A stretch of 64,000 nucleotides of DNA from Brevundimonas goettingensis (GCF_017487405.1 NZ_CP062222.1:2093001-2157000); one strand, 5' to 3'. Positions 34,908 to 44,172 are shown, counted from the stretch's first letter. A program made the numbers and translations. The notes: generated by a model from the sequence alone, not told the origin.

Positions 34908-35900
34908 CTAGCCTTCACTCTGGTCTGCGCCGCGGGTGTCCGCCGACGTCTCGTACGTGGGTTTGCCGGGCTTACGCCTCCGCGCCGCGGCTGTCTCGTC
35001 ATACTCGGGCGCGCCCTCATCCGGCGTGTAGGGGACGGCGACCTGATGCGGGAACGGGATCTCGATCCGGGCGTCGTCCAGCGCCTCCTTGGCGGACTGC
35101 AGCACATCGGCCTTGGCCTGCCAGTAGTCGCCCGACAGGGTCCACGCCTGCAGCGTCACCTCGACCGAGCTGTCCAGCAGATTGGTCACCCCGGCCCAGG
35201 GCGCGGGATCGGGCAACACCTTCTCATGGGCGGCCGCCGCCTCGGTCAGGACGTCGCGCACCTGGCTGAGGTTGGCGCCGTAGCCGACGCCGATCTTCAA
35301 CTCCATCCGCCGCGTGCGCTGGCCGGACAGGTTCAGGATGGTGCCGTCGAATACCTTGGAATTCGGGATCACGATCTTGACGTTGTTGGCGTCGATCAGC
35401 TGGGTCGTGAACAGGTCCAGCCGTTGCACCTTGCCGGTGTTGCTGGACAGATTGATCAGGTCGCCGACGCGATAGGGCCGCAGCACCAGCAGCATGACGC
35501 CCGCCGCCACGTTCGACAGCGTTCCCTGCAGCGCCAGACCGACGGCGAGCGACGCAGCGCCGAGGACGGCGATGATCGAGGTCGTCTGCACGCCCAGCCG
35601 CTGGAGCACGGCGATGAAGCCGATCAGGAAGACGAGCACCCGCACCACCTGCACGGCGAAGCTGAGCACCGTCGGGTCGTGGCGGAAGCCCCTCACCCGG
35701 CCGAGAGCCCGCCGTGTGCCCGCCGCCGCCCAGCGCGAGGCGAACAGTGTGGCGATCAGGATGATGATGGCGATGGTCGCGCTGACGGCGAAGTCGCCCG
35801 CCATGTCGGTCAGCTTGGCCACCATGGCGGCGTCCATGGCGACGACCTTCTGTCCGGCGGCGACGGCGTGATCGAGGGGATTGACGAGGGAGGCGGTCAT
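34908..35900 (-). CDS. mscS: Small-conductance mechanosensitive channel (MscS family)
   Basis: The 330-residue protein has three N-terminal membrane helices. The pore helix contains GAASLAVGLALQGTLSNVAA, followed by GVMLLVLRPYRVGDLI, the classical MscS TM3 signature. A beta domain (KIVIPNSKVFDGTILNLSGQ) and an alpha/beta domain follow. A charged C-terminal tail of about 50 residues (ARRRKPGKPTYETSADTRG) extends beyond the E. coli form. It releases solutes on hypo-osmotic shock. Confidence 0.92.
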   Translation of the reverse strand: MTASLVNPLDHAVAAGQKVVAMDAAMVAKLTDMAGDFAVSATIAIIILIATLFASRWAAAGTRRALGRVRGFRHDPTVLSFAVQVVRVLVFLIGFIAVLQRLGVQTTSIIAVLGAASLAVGLALQGTLSNVAAGVMLLVLRPYRVGDLINLSSNTGKVQRLDLFTTQLIDANNVKIVIPNSKVFDGTILNLSGQRTRRMELKIGVGYGANLSQVRDVLTEAAAAHEKVLPDPAPWAGVTNLLDSSVEVTLQAWTLSGDYWQAKADVLQSAKEALDDARIEIPFPHQVAVPYTPDEGAPEYDETAAARRRKPGKPTYETSADTRGADQSEG

Positions 35901-35983
35901 GGAGCCGGGTCTAACGCCTCAGCTTCGATTTGGAACCCACGAAGGTGTTTCATTTCGCCGGTCGGCGAAGCGGTCGCGGACGG

Positions 35984-36445
35984 TCAGATCTCCATACGGT
36001 CGATCAGCGGGCGAGCCTTCAGGGCCTCAATGGCGCGGCCTATGCCCTCGAACACTGGACCGGCCTCTCCCTCCATTTCGGCATAGGCGCGGTCGAAGGC
36101 CCGCGCCAATCCGTCGAGCAAGGCCAACTGTTCCCTGCCCTTGTCGGTGATCTCGATCAGGACCGCGCGCTGGTCCTGCGGATCAGGCCGGCGGGTGACC
36201 AGACCCAGAGCCAACAGTTTCGGCATCTTTTGCTGAATGAGCTGGTGCGACCGATTCAGGGCGCGCACCAGATCCGAGATGGAGACCGGCCCCCGTGACG
36301 CGATGGCGCCCAGCAGGGACGCCGACTTCACGGGGATGACGAGGCCTGCGCGTCGAAACACCTCGGCCGACTGCTGCTCGATGAGGTCGCTCAGCTGTTC
36401 GCTGAGAAGACCCAGGAAGGTGCGGCTCAACTCGGTCACCTGCAC
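35984..36445 (-). CDS. MarR-family transcriptional regulator
   Basis: The 153-residue protein begins at a GTG (36445) and has the winged helix-turn-helix core SISDLVRALNRSHQLIQQKM, then GLVTRRPDPQDQRAVLIEIT with the MarR wing motif DxR. The gene starts 10 bases after the stop of the S41 peptidase gene on the same strand, so it is the second gene of that operon. A 20-bp perfect palindrome lies upstream of the operon at 37766-37785 and is the likely binding site, giving feedback on both genes. Confidence 0.9.
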   Translation of the reverse strand: MQVTELSRTFLGLLSEQLSDLIEQQSAEVFRRAGLVIPVKSASLLGAIASRGPVSISDLVRALNRSHQLIQQKMPKLLALGLVTRRPDPQDQRAVLIEITDKGREQLALLDGLARAFDRAYAEMEGEAGPVFEGIGRAIEALKARPLIDRMEI

Positions 36446-36455
36446 GCTCCCTTCT

Positions 36456-37748
36456 TCAATCCAGCCGGCGATAGTTCACCGCCTCGCCAGACTTGAACAC
36501 GCGCTCCAGGCCGCTCACCCGGCCATTCGCGCGCACCAGCCTGAACCGGTAGTCATCCGTTCCCTGGACCGCAAACAAATCCTCGCCGATCGGATCGAGG
36601 GCCAGAACAAAGCGGTCGCGCCAGTGATAGGCCAGACCGGTCGCCGTGCGAACCAGTATCCGCCCCTCGTAGGCGCCGGCGGCCTCATCAAGGGTCGCGG
36701 CGCTTGCCGTCTCACCAGAGAGGGCGAATTCCACCGGGACCAGAGCCCATTTCGCCTCGGCATCGCCCGCCTCGGCCCGGCTCTGCAGCAGGAATTTCTG
36801 CGCCGTCAGCAGGGCGTCCGAAGCCGGTACGGCCAGGTCAGGGGCCACGCCGACGCCTTCGAAGTCCCGCCCGTCGACCGGATCCCGGATCTGGCCGATC
36901 GGAACCTGCAGCATGAAGCGGTCGTCGATTGGCACGCTGTCGACGGGGTGGGCGCCGCCGGCGGTGCGCTCGCCGATCAGGGTCGCGCGCCCCAGTTTCT
37001 GCAGCGCGAACGCCATCCATTCCGCCGCGGAAAAGGAGGTCGATCCCGTCAGAACGACGACGGGCACATCTCCCCGCCTCTGGCCGGGCACGGCGGCCAG
37101 ACTCCACTGGCTCCGCTCCACGCGAACCTCGTCCTTGTTGTAGAAATAATCGAAGAATTTCTGCTCCTTGCCTGCAGCGTAGAGGTAGCTCATCAGCAGC
37201 TGCGCCATCTCCAGAACGCCGCCGTTGTTGTAGCGAAGATCGATGATGATCCCCTTGGCGCCTTCGGTGAACCGCATGGCTCCGGTCGCGGTGTCCTGGG
37301 CGTATTGAGGATCGGCGAAGAAGTCGAACCGGATATAGGCCAGGCTGCCATCGAGCCGCCGTGCATCCCGGAAGCCGAAATTGGCCGCCCGCTCCCTGTC
37401 TCGCTCTGCCTGGGTTCCCTCTTCCCCGCTTGCCTTCGCCTCCCGATCGGCTGCGACAGCATCAGGATCGAAGGTGACTGAGAAATGCAGGTCGTCGCTC
37501 GCCTTGACCAGCCCCTGGGCGAGGCTGGCGGCGAAGGGGCGGCCTTCGACGGGCCCGGCCTGAACCCGCCTCTCCAGCTCGGCGGATATGGCGGGGACAC
37601 GGTCGGGAAAGACATAGTTTTGCTGAAGCGCCGCCTCGAGCCGGGACACGACCTCCCGCTGCGCCTCCCGGTCCAGGGTCTGGGCATTGACCGTCGCCGG
37701 AGCGGCGATGACCAACGCCAACAACGGCATGAAAGCTCTCAAAGACAT
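36456..37748 (-). CDS. Secreted S41 family (C-terminal processing type) peptidase
   Basis: The ATG at 37748 gives a 430-residue protein with a signal peptide (MSLRAFMPLLALVIAAPATV, then NAQT). It has an N-terminal helical domain typical of S41 relatives, then the core GIIIDLRYNNGGVLEMAQLL and VVVLTGSTSFSAAEWMAFAL, where the serine in TSFSAAE is the predicted nucleophile, and IGERTAGGAHPV. There is no PDZ domain visible. The protein ends with a lipocalin-like or beta-rich extension (AYHWRDRFVLALDPIGEDLF). It is co-transcribed with the MarR gene and divergent from the pectinesterase-like gene. Confidence 0.85.
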   Translation of the reverse strand: MSLRAFMPLLALVIAAPATVNAQTLDREAQREVVSRLEAALQQNYVFPDRVPAISAELERRVQAGPVEGRPFAASLAQGLVKASDDLHFSVTFDPDAVAADREAKASGEEGTQAERDRERAANFGFRDARRLDGSLAYIRFDFFADPQYAQDTATGAMRFTEGAKGIIIDLRYNNGGVLEMAQLLMSYLYAAGKEQKFFDYFYNKDEVRVERSQWSLAAVPGQRRGDVPVVVLTGSTSFSAAEWMAFALQKLGRATLIGERTAGGAHPVDSVPIDDRFMLQVPIGQIRDPVDGRDFEGVGVAPDLAVPASDALLTAQKFLLQSRAEAGDAEAKWALVPVEFALSGETASAATLDEAAGAYEGRILVRTATGLAYHWRDRFVLALDPIGEDLFAVQGTDDYRFRLVRANGRVSGLERVFKSGEAVNYRRLD

Positions 37749-37765
37749 CGGCGATCCTAGTTTGA

Positions 37766-37785
37766 AATATGTTGCGCAACATATT
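37766..37785. promoter_or_regulatory. 20-bp perfect palindrome, likely MarR operator
   Basis: The sequence AATATGTTGCGCAACATATT is identical to its reverse complement. It lies 17 bases before the S41 peptidase start and about 120 bases before the divergent pectinesterase-like gene. The TTGCGCAA core resembles known MarR-family half sites. The cognate regulator is encoded second in the peptidase operon. Confidence 0.75.
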
Positions 37786-37907
37786 GTATGTCTGACCGAG
37801 GTCAACGGTCTCGGGCGTCGCGTCGCGAACCGGAATGCGCTAGCCTACCCTTCGACGGAACAAGATCGGCTTGAAGCTGACACCGGTGTCACAGGGAAGG
37901 AAGCAGG

Positions 37908-40277
37908 ATGCACAGAACATCGCTGGGCGGGCTGATGCTCGCCATGATCGTCGCCGCCGGCCAGCCGGTCCTCGCTCAGGACACCCTGGTCGGGCTGGGG
38001 CCGGTGCGCGGCTATACGGATGTCGTCTTCGACACCACAGCCGAGCGCTACGACATCCTGGTCGACGCCTCCCGGCCCGAGGACCCGGCGGCGCACCGCT
38101 ATCGCACGATCCAGGCCGCCTATGCCGCCGCGCCCGAGGGTACGCGCGAACGCCCGACCGTGATCGGCCTGATGCCTGACGTCTATCAGCTGCACGGAAC
38201 GGAGACCGACCCGGGACTCATCATCACCAAGGCCAACATCACACTGATGGGCCTGACCCGCGACCGGCGCAGCGTGGTCATCGCCGACAACCGCGGCAAC
38301 AAACAGGGGGCGGCCAACAACGGCTTCACCATGATGGTCGACGCCGACGGCTTCTCGATGATCAATCTGACGGTCCTGAACGCCTGCAACCTCGACTACG
38401 ACTACCCCGGCGATCCGTCGAAGAGCCTGACGAAGCGATCGGACGTGATCACCCAGGCGGTGGCCATCCAGATGAAGGGCGACCGCCACGTCTATGCCCA
38501 TGTGGCCTTCCTCAGCCGCCTGGACACCATGTTCAACATGACCAGGCGGTCGTACTTCACCCACGCCTATCTGGAGGGCACGGACGACTATCTGGGCGCG
38601 CCGGGCGGCAGCGTCTGGGAGGATTCCGAGATCAACTTCATCGAGGGCGGCGGCATCCTGTTCGCAGGCGGCACGACCTTCATCCGCACCCGCTTCCGGG
38701 CGACGAAGCCGATGACCTTCTACAAGGTTCCCGTCGCGCCCGTGGCCCTCATCGAGTCGATCCTGCCGGACACGCCGGTCGCCTGGTTCGGCTGGGCGGC
38801 GCCGGCCGCCTCGACCGAGTCTTCGCTGACCTGGCGCACCGTGACCGACAGCGGCCGGCCCGTGGACATCCTCGACAGCGTCGTGGGCGAACCCCGCCGC
38901 ACCCTGACGCACGAGCTGTCGGACACCGAGGTCCATGCCTTCAACAGCTTCAACCTGCTGCGCTGGACGCCCGAAGGCGTGGACGACGGCTGGGATCCGG
39001 CGGGGGTCCGGGCGCGCCATGAGGCCCAGCCCGCCCTGCCCTTCCGCATCAAGCTGACCAACGGCGTCTCGCGCATCCGCACGGATGATGCGCCGGTCGA
39101 AATCTCGGCGGCCGTCTATCCGCCTTCGGGCACGACCACCGTCCACTGGACCACGGATTCGCCGCTGGTCCGGCTCAGCGCGCCCGAGGGCGACGAGGTC
39201 ACCATCACGGCGACGAACGCCACCGACCGGACCGAGACAGTGCCGATCCGGGTCTCGGCCGACAACGGTTTCGCCTCCACCGCCTGGATCACGGTCGATC
39301 CGGCGTATCGGCCTGCCCCGACCCTGACCCGCCAACCCGTGCTGAGGCGGACGCCGGAGGGGCTGAGGCTCGACTACGATCTGACCCTGCCCGCCGGGCG
39401 CGAGGACCGGTCGCGGATCACCTGGTTCGCCTGCCCCGACGCCGCCTGCGCGAACCCCGGCACCCTGGCCGTGACCCGTGCCGACGCGCCACTGAGGAAG
39501 CTGACGATCGGGGGCAATCTGGCCGGCCAGTCTGTCATCGCCAATATCGCGCCCGAGCACGACCTCAGCCTTCCGGGTCAGGTCTGGTCCAGCGCCCCGG
39601 TCGCCGGGCCGACCGACATCCCCACCCCCGGCGGCGCCGTCGACTTCCACAGCCTGCCGGACACCACGGTCGAACGCCGCTGGGAGGGCGAATGGAAACT
39701 GACCGGCGCCTGGACCTCCGAAGCGCCGACCGCACCGGAAGGCTCATGGGGCATGCGGGTCGGAGGCGAGGATTCGACCCTGCTCTACGTCGGTCAGCCG
39801 GAAGCGGGCGACATCGACGTCATGGTCGAGATGGACACCGACAAATACGAGGGCCAGGGCTTCGCCATCCCCGGCTCGCCGAGCGACATCCTGGACGCGA
39901 CGGGCAAGCGCGGCCCCTATGCCGAGATTCTGTTCAAATACGATCCGGCGACGCGGACGGGCTATTCGCTGCGCTTCTGGCGCTCGACGCGGTCGGCGAC
40001 GGCGGTGGTGTTCCAGCTTTACCGCATCGTCGATGGGCACGGGACGCCGATGGGCGAGGACCGGCTGACGGGTGTGATCAAGCCGACCACCTCCATCCGC
40101 ATCCGGACGCACGGGAGCGCCGTCACGGTCACGGGATCGAACAGCAAGGACGAGGAGACGTTGGACCTGACCGGCACGATCGAGCCCAACCGCTTCGGCG
40201 GGGCGGGCTTCTTCTGGACGGCCTCACGCCCCAGCGGTTCGGTGGTGCTGAGGGCGTTTCAGGTCAACTATCCCTGA
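37908..40277 (+). CDS. Secreted pectinesterase-like beta-helix protein with C-terminal beta-sandwich domains
   Basis: The 789-residue protein has a signal peptide (MHRTSLGGLMLAMIVAAGQP, then VLAQD). Residues about 60-330 follow the pectin methylesterase fold: GNKQGAANNGFTMMVDADGF, then SMINLTVLNAC, QAVAIQMKGDRHVYAHVAFL with SRLDTMFN in place of QDTLY, and YLEGTDDYLGAPGGSVWEDS in place of DFIFG. Both catalytic Asp positions appear conserved. Residues about 390-490 resemble a Big-like Ig domain, and the last 200 residues resemble a laminin G/concanavalin-like sandwich. It may de-esterify pectin or another polysaccharide, but the divergent motifs leave the substrate open. Confidence 0.82.
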   Translation: MHRTSLGGLMLAMIVAAGQPVLAQDTLVGLGPVRGYTDVVFDTTAERYDILVDASRPEDPAAHRYRTIQAAYAAAPEGTRERPTVIGLMPDVYQLHGTETDPGLIITKANITLMGLTRDRRSVVIADNRGNKQGAANNGFTMMVDADGFSMINLTVLNACNLDYDYPGDPSKSLTKRSDVITQAVAIQMKGDRHVYAHVAFLSRLDTMFNMTRRSYFTHAYLEGTDDYLGAPGGSVWEDSEINFIEGGGILFAGGTTFIRTRFRATKPMTFYKVPVAPVALIESILPDTPVAWFGWAAPAASTESSLTWRTVTDSGRPVDILDSVVGEPRRTLTHELSDTEVHAFNSFNLLRWTPEGVDDGWDPAGVRARHEAQPALPFRIKLTNGVSRIRTDDAPVEISAAVYPPSGTTTVHWTTDSPLVRLSAPEGDEVTITATNATDRTETVPIRVSADNGFASTAWITVDPAYRPAPTLTRQPVLRRTPEGLRLDYDLTLPAGREDRSRITWFACPDAACANPGTLAVTRADAPLRKLTIGGNLAGQSVIANIAPEHDLSLPGQVWSSAPVAGPTDIPTPGGAVDFHSLPDTTVERRWEGEWKLTGAWTSEAPTAPEGSWGMRVGGEDSTLLYVGQPEAGDIDVMVEMDTDKYEGQGFAIPGSPSDILDATGKRGPYAEILFKYDPATRTGYSLRFWRSTRSATAVVFQLYRIVDGHGTPMGEDRLTGVIKPTTSIRIRTHGSAVTVTGSNSKDEETLDLTGTIEPNRFGGAGFFWTASRPSGSVVLRAFQVNYP

Positions 40278-40284
40278 GGAGCGG

Positions 40285-41088
40285 TCAGTCCTTCGACAGC
40301 TCCCGCGCCCTCAGCAGGGCGGCGATGACGGCGGCCTCGACGGCCTCGTCGAGTTCATCGTTCTGGTTGAGGGCCTTGAGGCCCGCCTCGGTGGTGCCGC
40401 CGGGGGAGGCCACCCGGGCGATCAGAGCGTCGAGGGTTTCGGACGGATCCGCGGAGGCGGCGGAGCGGACCGCGCCGCGCGCCAGCTTCAGGGCGCTGTC
40501 GGGATCGAGCCCGGCCTCCTCGCCCGCCGCCGCCAAGGCGCGGGTGAAGGCGTGGACATAGGCGGGGCCCGAGCCGGCGACGGCGGTGGCGACGTCCATA
40601 TGCCGCTCCTCGTCCAGATCGACGACCTCGGCCAGCGGCGCGAACAGGGTGTGGGCGACGGCGCGGGCGGCGTCATCGGCGGACCAGACGGCGGCAATGC
40701 CGGCGGCGGAGGCTACAGCGGTGGTCGGCATGACGCGAACGACCGGGCGGGGAGACAGGGCCGCGCCGATCGCGGCGGTGCGCACCCCGGCCATGACCGA
40801 GACGATGGTCGCGTCCTCCGGCAGGGCGGAAACGAGAGGCTCGACAGCGCCCCTCCAGTAGGCCGGCTTGACCGACAGGACGACGGCGCGGGCGTCAGCC
40901 AGCGCCTCGAGCGGCGGATTGACCCGCGCGCCCAGAGCCCGGGCCCGTTCGGCGACAGGCTTTTCCGACGGCGTGAGGATGATCAGTTCGGCGGGATCGA
41001 CGGCCCCGGTCTTGAGCCAGCCCTCGACGATGGCCGAGCCCAGCCGGCCGCAGCCGACCAGCACCACCGGCCTGCCGTTACCGGACAT
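40285..41088 (-). CDS. proC: Pyrroline-5-carboxylate reductase
   Basis: The 267-residue protein has the Rossmann motif VVLVGCGRLGSAIVEGWLKT, the VVLSVKPAYW segment and the C-terminal signature VAGSGPAYVHAFTRALAAAG, then EEAGLDPDSALKLARGAV and ASPGGTTEAGLKAL. These identify ProC, which makes proline from pyrroline-5-carboxylate with NADPH. Its start shares one base with the stop of the upstream ybjN-like gene (TGATG), so the pair is coupled. Confidence 0.95.
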   Translation of the reverse strand: MSGNGRPVVLVGCGRLGSAIVEGWLKTGAVDPAELIILTPSEKPVAERARALGARVNPPLEALADARAVVLSVKPAYWRGAVEPLVSALPEDATIVSVMAGVRTAAIGAALSPRPVVRVMPTTAVASAAGIAAVWSADDAARAVAHTLFAPLAEVVDLDEERHMDVATAVAGSGPAYVHAFTRALAAAGEEAGLDPDSALKLARGAVRSAASADPSETLDALIARVASPGGTTEAGLKALNQNDELDEAVEAAVIAALLRARELSKD

Positions 41089-41591
41089 CAGGCGGTGCCG
41101 ACGGTCTCGAACAGGCAGGCGTCGATGGCGTCCTGCGGCTTCTTGTTGCCGCGGATCATGAAGTCGAAGGCCGGGTAGTAGCGGTCGGCGGTCTCGACGG
41201 CGGCGTCGATCATCGACGCGGCCTGGGCCAAGGTCGGACGCTCGCCGTGCGGCAGGGCCAGGGAGTGGCGGAAGACGATCTCGCCGTCCTCGGACCAGAC
41301 CTCGAAATGGCCCATCCAGGTGCGCTGGTTGACCAGCGAAACCAGTTCATAGGCGGCGCCGCGGCGGGCCTTGGTGGCGCGCAGGTCGAGCGCGCAGCAC
41401 AGCTGCAGGCAGTCGCCTTCCGGACGCCAGGCGAACCACAGCTCATAATCCTTCCAGTCGCCGGCGAGAGCGAAAGCCAGATCGCCGTCGTCCGTGCGAT
41501 CGAACGGCAGGTTTTCAGCGTTGAGCACGTGTTCCACGACGTCCAGCGGATCGTAGGGAACATCGACCTCCTCAGGCCTCACGGCGTCCAT
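41088..41591 (-). CDS. YbjN domain-containing protein
   Basis: The ATG at 41591 is preceded by GGGGAA at a good distance, so I use it instead of the longer frame. The 167-residue protein has the YbjN/type III secretion chaperone-like fold pattern: DVVEHVLNAENLPFDRTDDG, then AFALAGDWKDYELWFAWRPE, LVSLVNQRTWMGHFEVW and FRHSLALPHGERPT. Members are often found next to proC in alphaproteobacteria. Its role is unclear; the family has been linked to stress and motility in E. coli. It is coupled to proC. Confidence 0.82.
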   Translation of the reverse strand: MDAVRPEEVDVPYDPLDVVEHVLNAENLPFDRTDDGDLAFALAGDWKDYELWFAWRPEGDCLQLCCALDLRATKARRGAAYELVSLVNQRTWMGHFEVWSEDGEIVFRHSLALPHGERPTLAQAASMIDAAVETADRYYPAFDFMIRGNKKPQDAIDACLFETVGTA

Positions 41592-41690
41592 CAATATTCC
41601 CCGATCAGCAAGAGAGAGCCCGGTCGATGGGCCGCGACCGTCGCGACTCATCGATCATGGCGGGACGGTAGACGTGTTCGCGGATTCGGC

Positions 41691-41990
41691 TCAACCGGCT
41701 GCGTCCGGGGCGGGAGTTCCACCTGTGGACGTTCCCGTGGCAGGCTTCCTGGCCGCCTTTTTCTCAGTGGTCGGAGCACCCTTAAGGGCCGCGACCTCGG
41801 CCCGCAGGGCGGCGATTTCAGCCTTCAGGGCGTCGAACTCGTCGCGACGGACCAGGTCCATCTCGGCGGCGACACGATCGGTCTGGGCGCGGAAGGCGGC
41901 CTTGGCCTCCTCCCCTGCCGCCTGGGCCAGGCCCATGGCTCCGGTCGTCAGCTTGGCGAATTCGTCGAGGATGGGATTGCGCGTCTGCAT
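41691..41990 (-). CDS. ubiK: Accessory factor UbiK family protein (YqiC/BMFP)
   Basis: The 99-residue protein begins MQTRNPILDEFAKLTTGAMG and has a coiled-coil stretch MDLVRRDEFDALKAEIAALR, then AEVAALKG, followed by a Lys/Ala/Pro/Thr tail. This is the layout of the BMFP/UbiK family, small membrane-binding trimeric proteins. UbiK in E. coli supports the aerobic ubiquinone biosynthesis complex. It is monocistronic here and divergent from lgt. Confidence 0.8.
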   Translation of the reverse strand: MQTRNPILDEFAKLTTGAMGLAQAAGEEAKAAFRAQTDRVAAEMDLVRRDEFDALKAEIAALRAEVAALKGAPTTEKKAARKPATGTSTGGTPAPDAAG

Positions 41991-42178
41991 GGTCGTCTCC
42001 GCCCCGAGTGAATCACCCCGGGAGTCGTTAATGAGGGTTACTCGATATGGTGAACGAAACCTTTCCGTCCAAGCGACTTATAGCCTCCGCCGGGAGGAAA
42101 TCGACCAGCCCCGAAGCCGCCGCGATTGAGAGGGAAGACGAACAAGGCGACGCTTGCTAAACGGCAGGCCCGAGACTC

Positions 42179-43102
42179 ATGGAGCTGCCCCTCGTGATCT
42201 TTCCCGAGTTCGACCCGGTCCTGATTCATCTCGGCCCCCTGCCGATCCGCTGGTACGCCCTGGCCTATGTGGCGGGGATCGTCCTGGGCTGGTGGTATGC
42301 GGGCGTCCTGCTCAAGAAGGCTTCGCTGTGGTCGCCGCGTCGCGCCCCGCTGACCACGATCCAGCTGGACGACCTGATCCTGTGGGTCACCCTGGGCATC
42401 ATCCTGGGGGGGCGTCTGGGCTATGCCCTGTTCTACAAGCCGGTGATGTACCTGCAGCTGTTCACCGGCCATGGCTGGGGCGAGCGGCTGGAGTTGTTCC
42501 AGCTGTGGACCGGCGGCATGTCGTTCCACGGCGGCCTTCTGGGCTGCACCATCGCCGTCGTTCTGTACGCATGGCGTAACAAGCTTCCGACGCTGAGCAT
42601 CGGCGACATGGCCCTGGCGACCGCGCCGTTGGGCCTGTGCTTCGGCCGCCTGGCCAATTTCATCAACGGCGAGCTCTGGGGCCGGGAGACGACCGTCCCC
42701 TGGGCCATCCGCTTCTGCAACGCCCGTATTCAGGAAATGTACGGTGTCTGCCCCGCCGGCGACATGCCGCGCCACCCGAGCCAGCTCTATGAGGCGGGTC
42801 TGGAGGGGATCGTTCTGTTCTCCATCCTCGCCTTGGCGGTGTGGAAGTTCCGCCTTTTGGCCAAGCCCGGCTATGTCACCGGCCTGTTCATGGTGGGCTA
42901 CGGCGTCATCCGCGCCTCGCTGGAGAATGTGCGCCAGCCCGACGCGGGTCTCGACCACCTGCCCTTCGGCCTGACCATGGGAATGATCCTGTCGACGCCG
43001 ATGATCCTGATCGGCGCCTGGCTGATCTGGCGTGCGTGGAAGACGGCGCCGGTCCCTGCCCCCGCGGAGCCCGAACCTGAAACGGAGAAGGTCGCGGCGT
43101 GA
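42179..43102 (+). CDS. lgt: Prolipoprotein diacylglyceryl transferase
   Basis: The 307-residue protein has about seven membrane segments and the Lgt signature GRLANFINGELWGRET. Other family stretches are GPLPIRWYALAYVAGIVLGW, YKPVMYLQLFTGHGWGERLE and HGGLLGCTIAVVLYAWRNKL, then RHPSQLYEAGLEGIVLFSIL. Lgt attaches diacylglycerol to the lipobox cysteine of preprolipoproteins in the inner membrane, the first step for lipoproteins such as FlgH and the ABC auxiliary protein here. It heads an operon with two overlapping downstream genes. Confidence 0.95.
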   Translation: MELPLVIFPEFDPVLIHLGPLPIRWYALAYVAGIVLGWWYAGVLLKKASLWSPRRAPLTTIQLDDLILWVTLGIILGGRLGYALFYKPVMYLQLFTGHGWGERLELFQLWTGGMSFHGGLLGCTIAVVLYAWRNKLPTLSIGDMALATAPLGLCFGRLANFINGELWGRETTVPWAIRFCNARIQEMYGVCPAGDMPRHPSQLYEAGLEGIVLFSILALAVWKFRLLAKPGYVTGLFMVGYGVIRASLENVRQPDAGLDHLPFGLTMGMILSTPMILIGAWLIWRAWKTAPVPAPAEPEPETEKVAA

Positions 43103-44172
43103 GCCTGAAGGCCAGCCTGACGCGGGAGATCACCCTGACGGGGCCGATGACGGTCGCCGACTATGTGACCCGCTGCCTGCACGATCCTGTCGGGGGCTAC
43201 TATTCCACCCGACCGGCCCTCGGCGAAGGCGGCGACTTCATCACCGCCCCCCTGATCAGCCAGATGTTCGGCGAACTGCTGGGCCTGTGGGCCGCCGAAA
43301 CCTGGCACAGGCTGGGCGCGCCCGAGCGGGTGCGGCTGGTCGAGGTCGGGCCCGGCGACGGGACCCTGATGGACGACGCCCTGCGCGCCCTGCGTCTGGC
43401 GCCCGACTTCCTTCAAGCCTGCGACCTGATCCTGATCGAGCCCAGTGCGCCGCTGCGCCAGGAACAGGAACGGCGGCTGGCCGGCGCCGACATCTCGCCC
43501 CGCTGGCTTAGCTCGCTCAACCAGATCGAGACCGACGCCCCGGTCATCCTGATCGCCAACGAGGTGCTGGACTGTATGCCGGCGCGTCAGTTCGTGAAGA
43601 CCGACGACGGCTGGTCGGAACGGCGGGTCGGGGTCAGCGACGACGGAGACGACATCCTGTTCGGCCTCAGCACCATCACCGGCGGCTTCGAAAAGCCGAA
43701 CTACGACGTCGAGCCCGGCCAGATCGTCGAGATTTCGGACCAGCAGGCCATCTTCGGCCGCGATCTGGCGGTGCTGATGGCCGAGGCTTCGGGCGCGGCC
43801 CTGCTGATCGACTACGGCCGCGACAAGCCGGGCCCCGGCGACACCCTTCAGGCCCTGCACCGGCACGCCAGGGTCGATCCGCTGGAGCACCCGGGGGCGG
43901 CCGACCTGACCATGTGGGCCGACTTCCCGCGCGTGCTGGAGGCCGCCGTCCGCGCCGGCGCCGACGTCACCGGCTGCAAGGGCCAGGGCGAATTCCTGCG
44001 TCTTCTGGGGATCGAGGCGCGCGCCGACCGATTGATACAGGGGCGGCCCTCGGCGGAGGCGGTAATCCGCCGCCAACTGGACCGTTTGACCGCCGACGAT
44101 CAGATGGGGACTTTGTTCAAGGTCGCGTCGATCTTCTCGCCGCGCAGCCTGACCGTGCCCGGATTCGAATGA
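43099..44172 (+). CDS. SAM-dependent methyltransferase, MidA/NDUFAF7 family
   Basis: The 357-residue protein overlaps lgt by 4 bases (GTGA start). It has the SAM-binding segment VRLVEVGPGDGTLMDDALRA and the family motifs GYYSTRPALGEGGDFITAPL, then ISQMFGELLGLWAAETW, IANEVLDCMPARQFV and ALLIDYGRDKPGPGDTLQAL. NDUFAF7 methylates an arginine of a complex I subunit in mitochondria, and bacterial relatives probably have a similar role. The next gene starts in an ATGA overlap with its stop. Confidence 0.92.
   Translation: MSLKASLTREITLTGPMTVADYVTRCLHDPVGGYYSTRPALGEGGDFITAPLISQMFGELLGLWAAETWHRLGAPERVRLVEVGPGDGTLMDDALRALRLAPDFLQACDLILIEPSAPLRQEQERRLAGADISPRWLSSLNQIETDAPVILIANEVLDCMPARQFVKTDDGWSERRVGVSDDGDDILFGLSTITGGFEKPNYDVEPGQIVEISDQQAIFGRDLAVLMAEASGAALLIDYGRDKPGPGDTLQALHRHARVDPLEHPGAADLTMWADFPRVLEAAVRAGADVTGCKGQGEFLRLLGIEARADRLIQGRPSAEAVIRRQLDRLTADDQMGTLFKVASIFSPRSLTVPGFE

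Noticed and set aside
42025..42042. CtrA-like TTAATGAGGGTTAC upstream of lgt
   Set aside because: Spacing is six bases and the second half is TTAC, so it is too far from TTAA-N7-TTAA.
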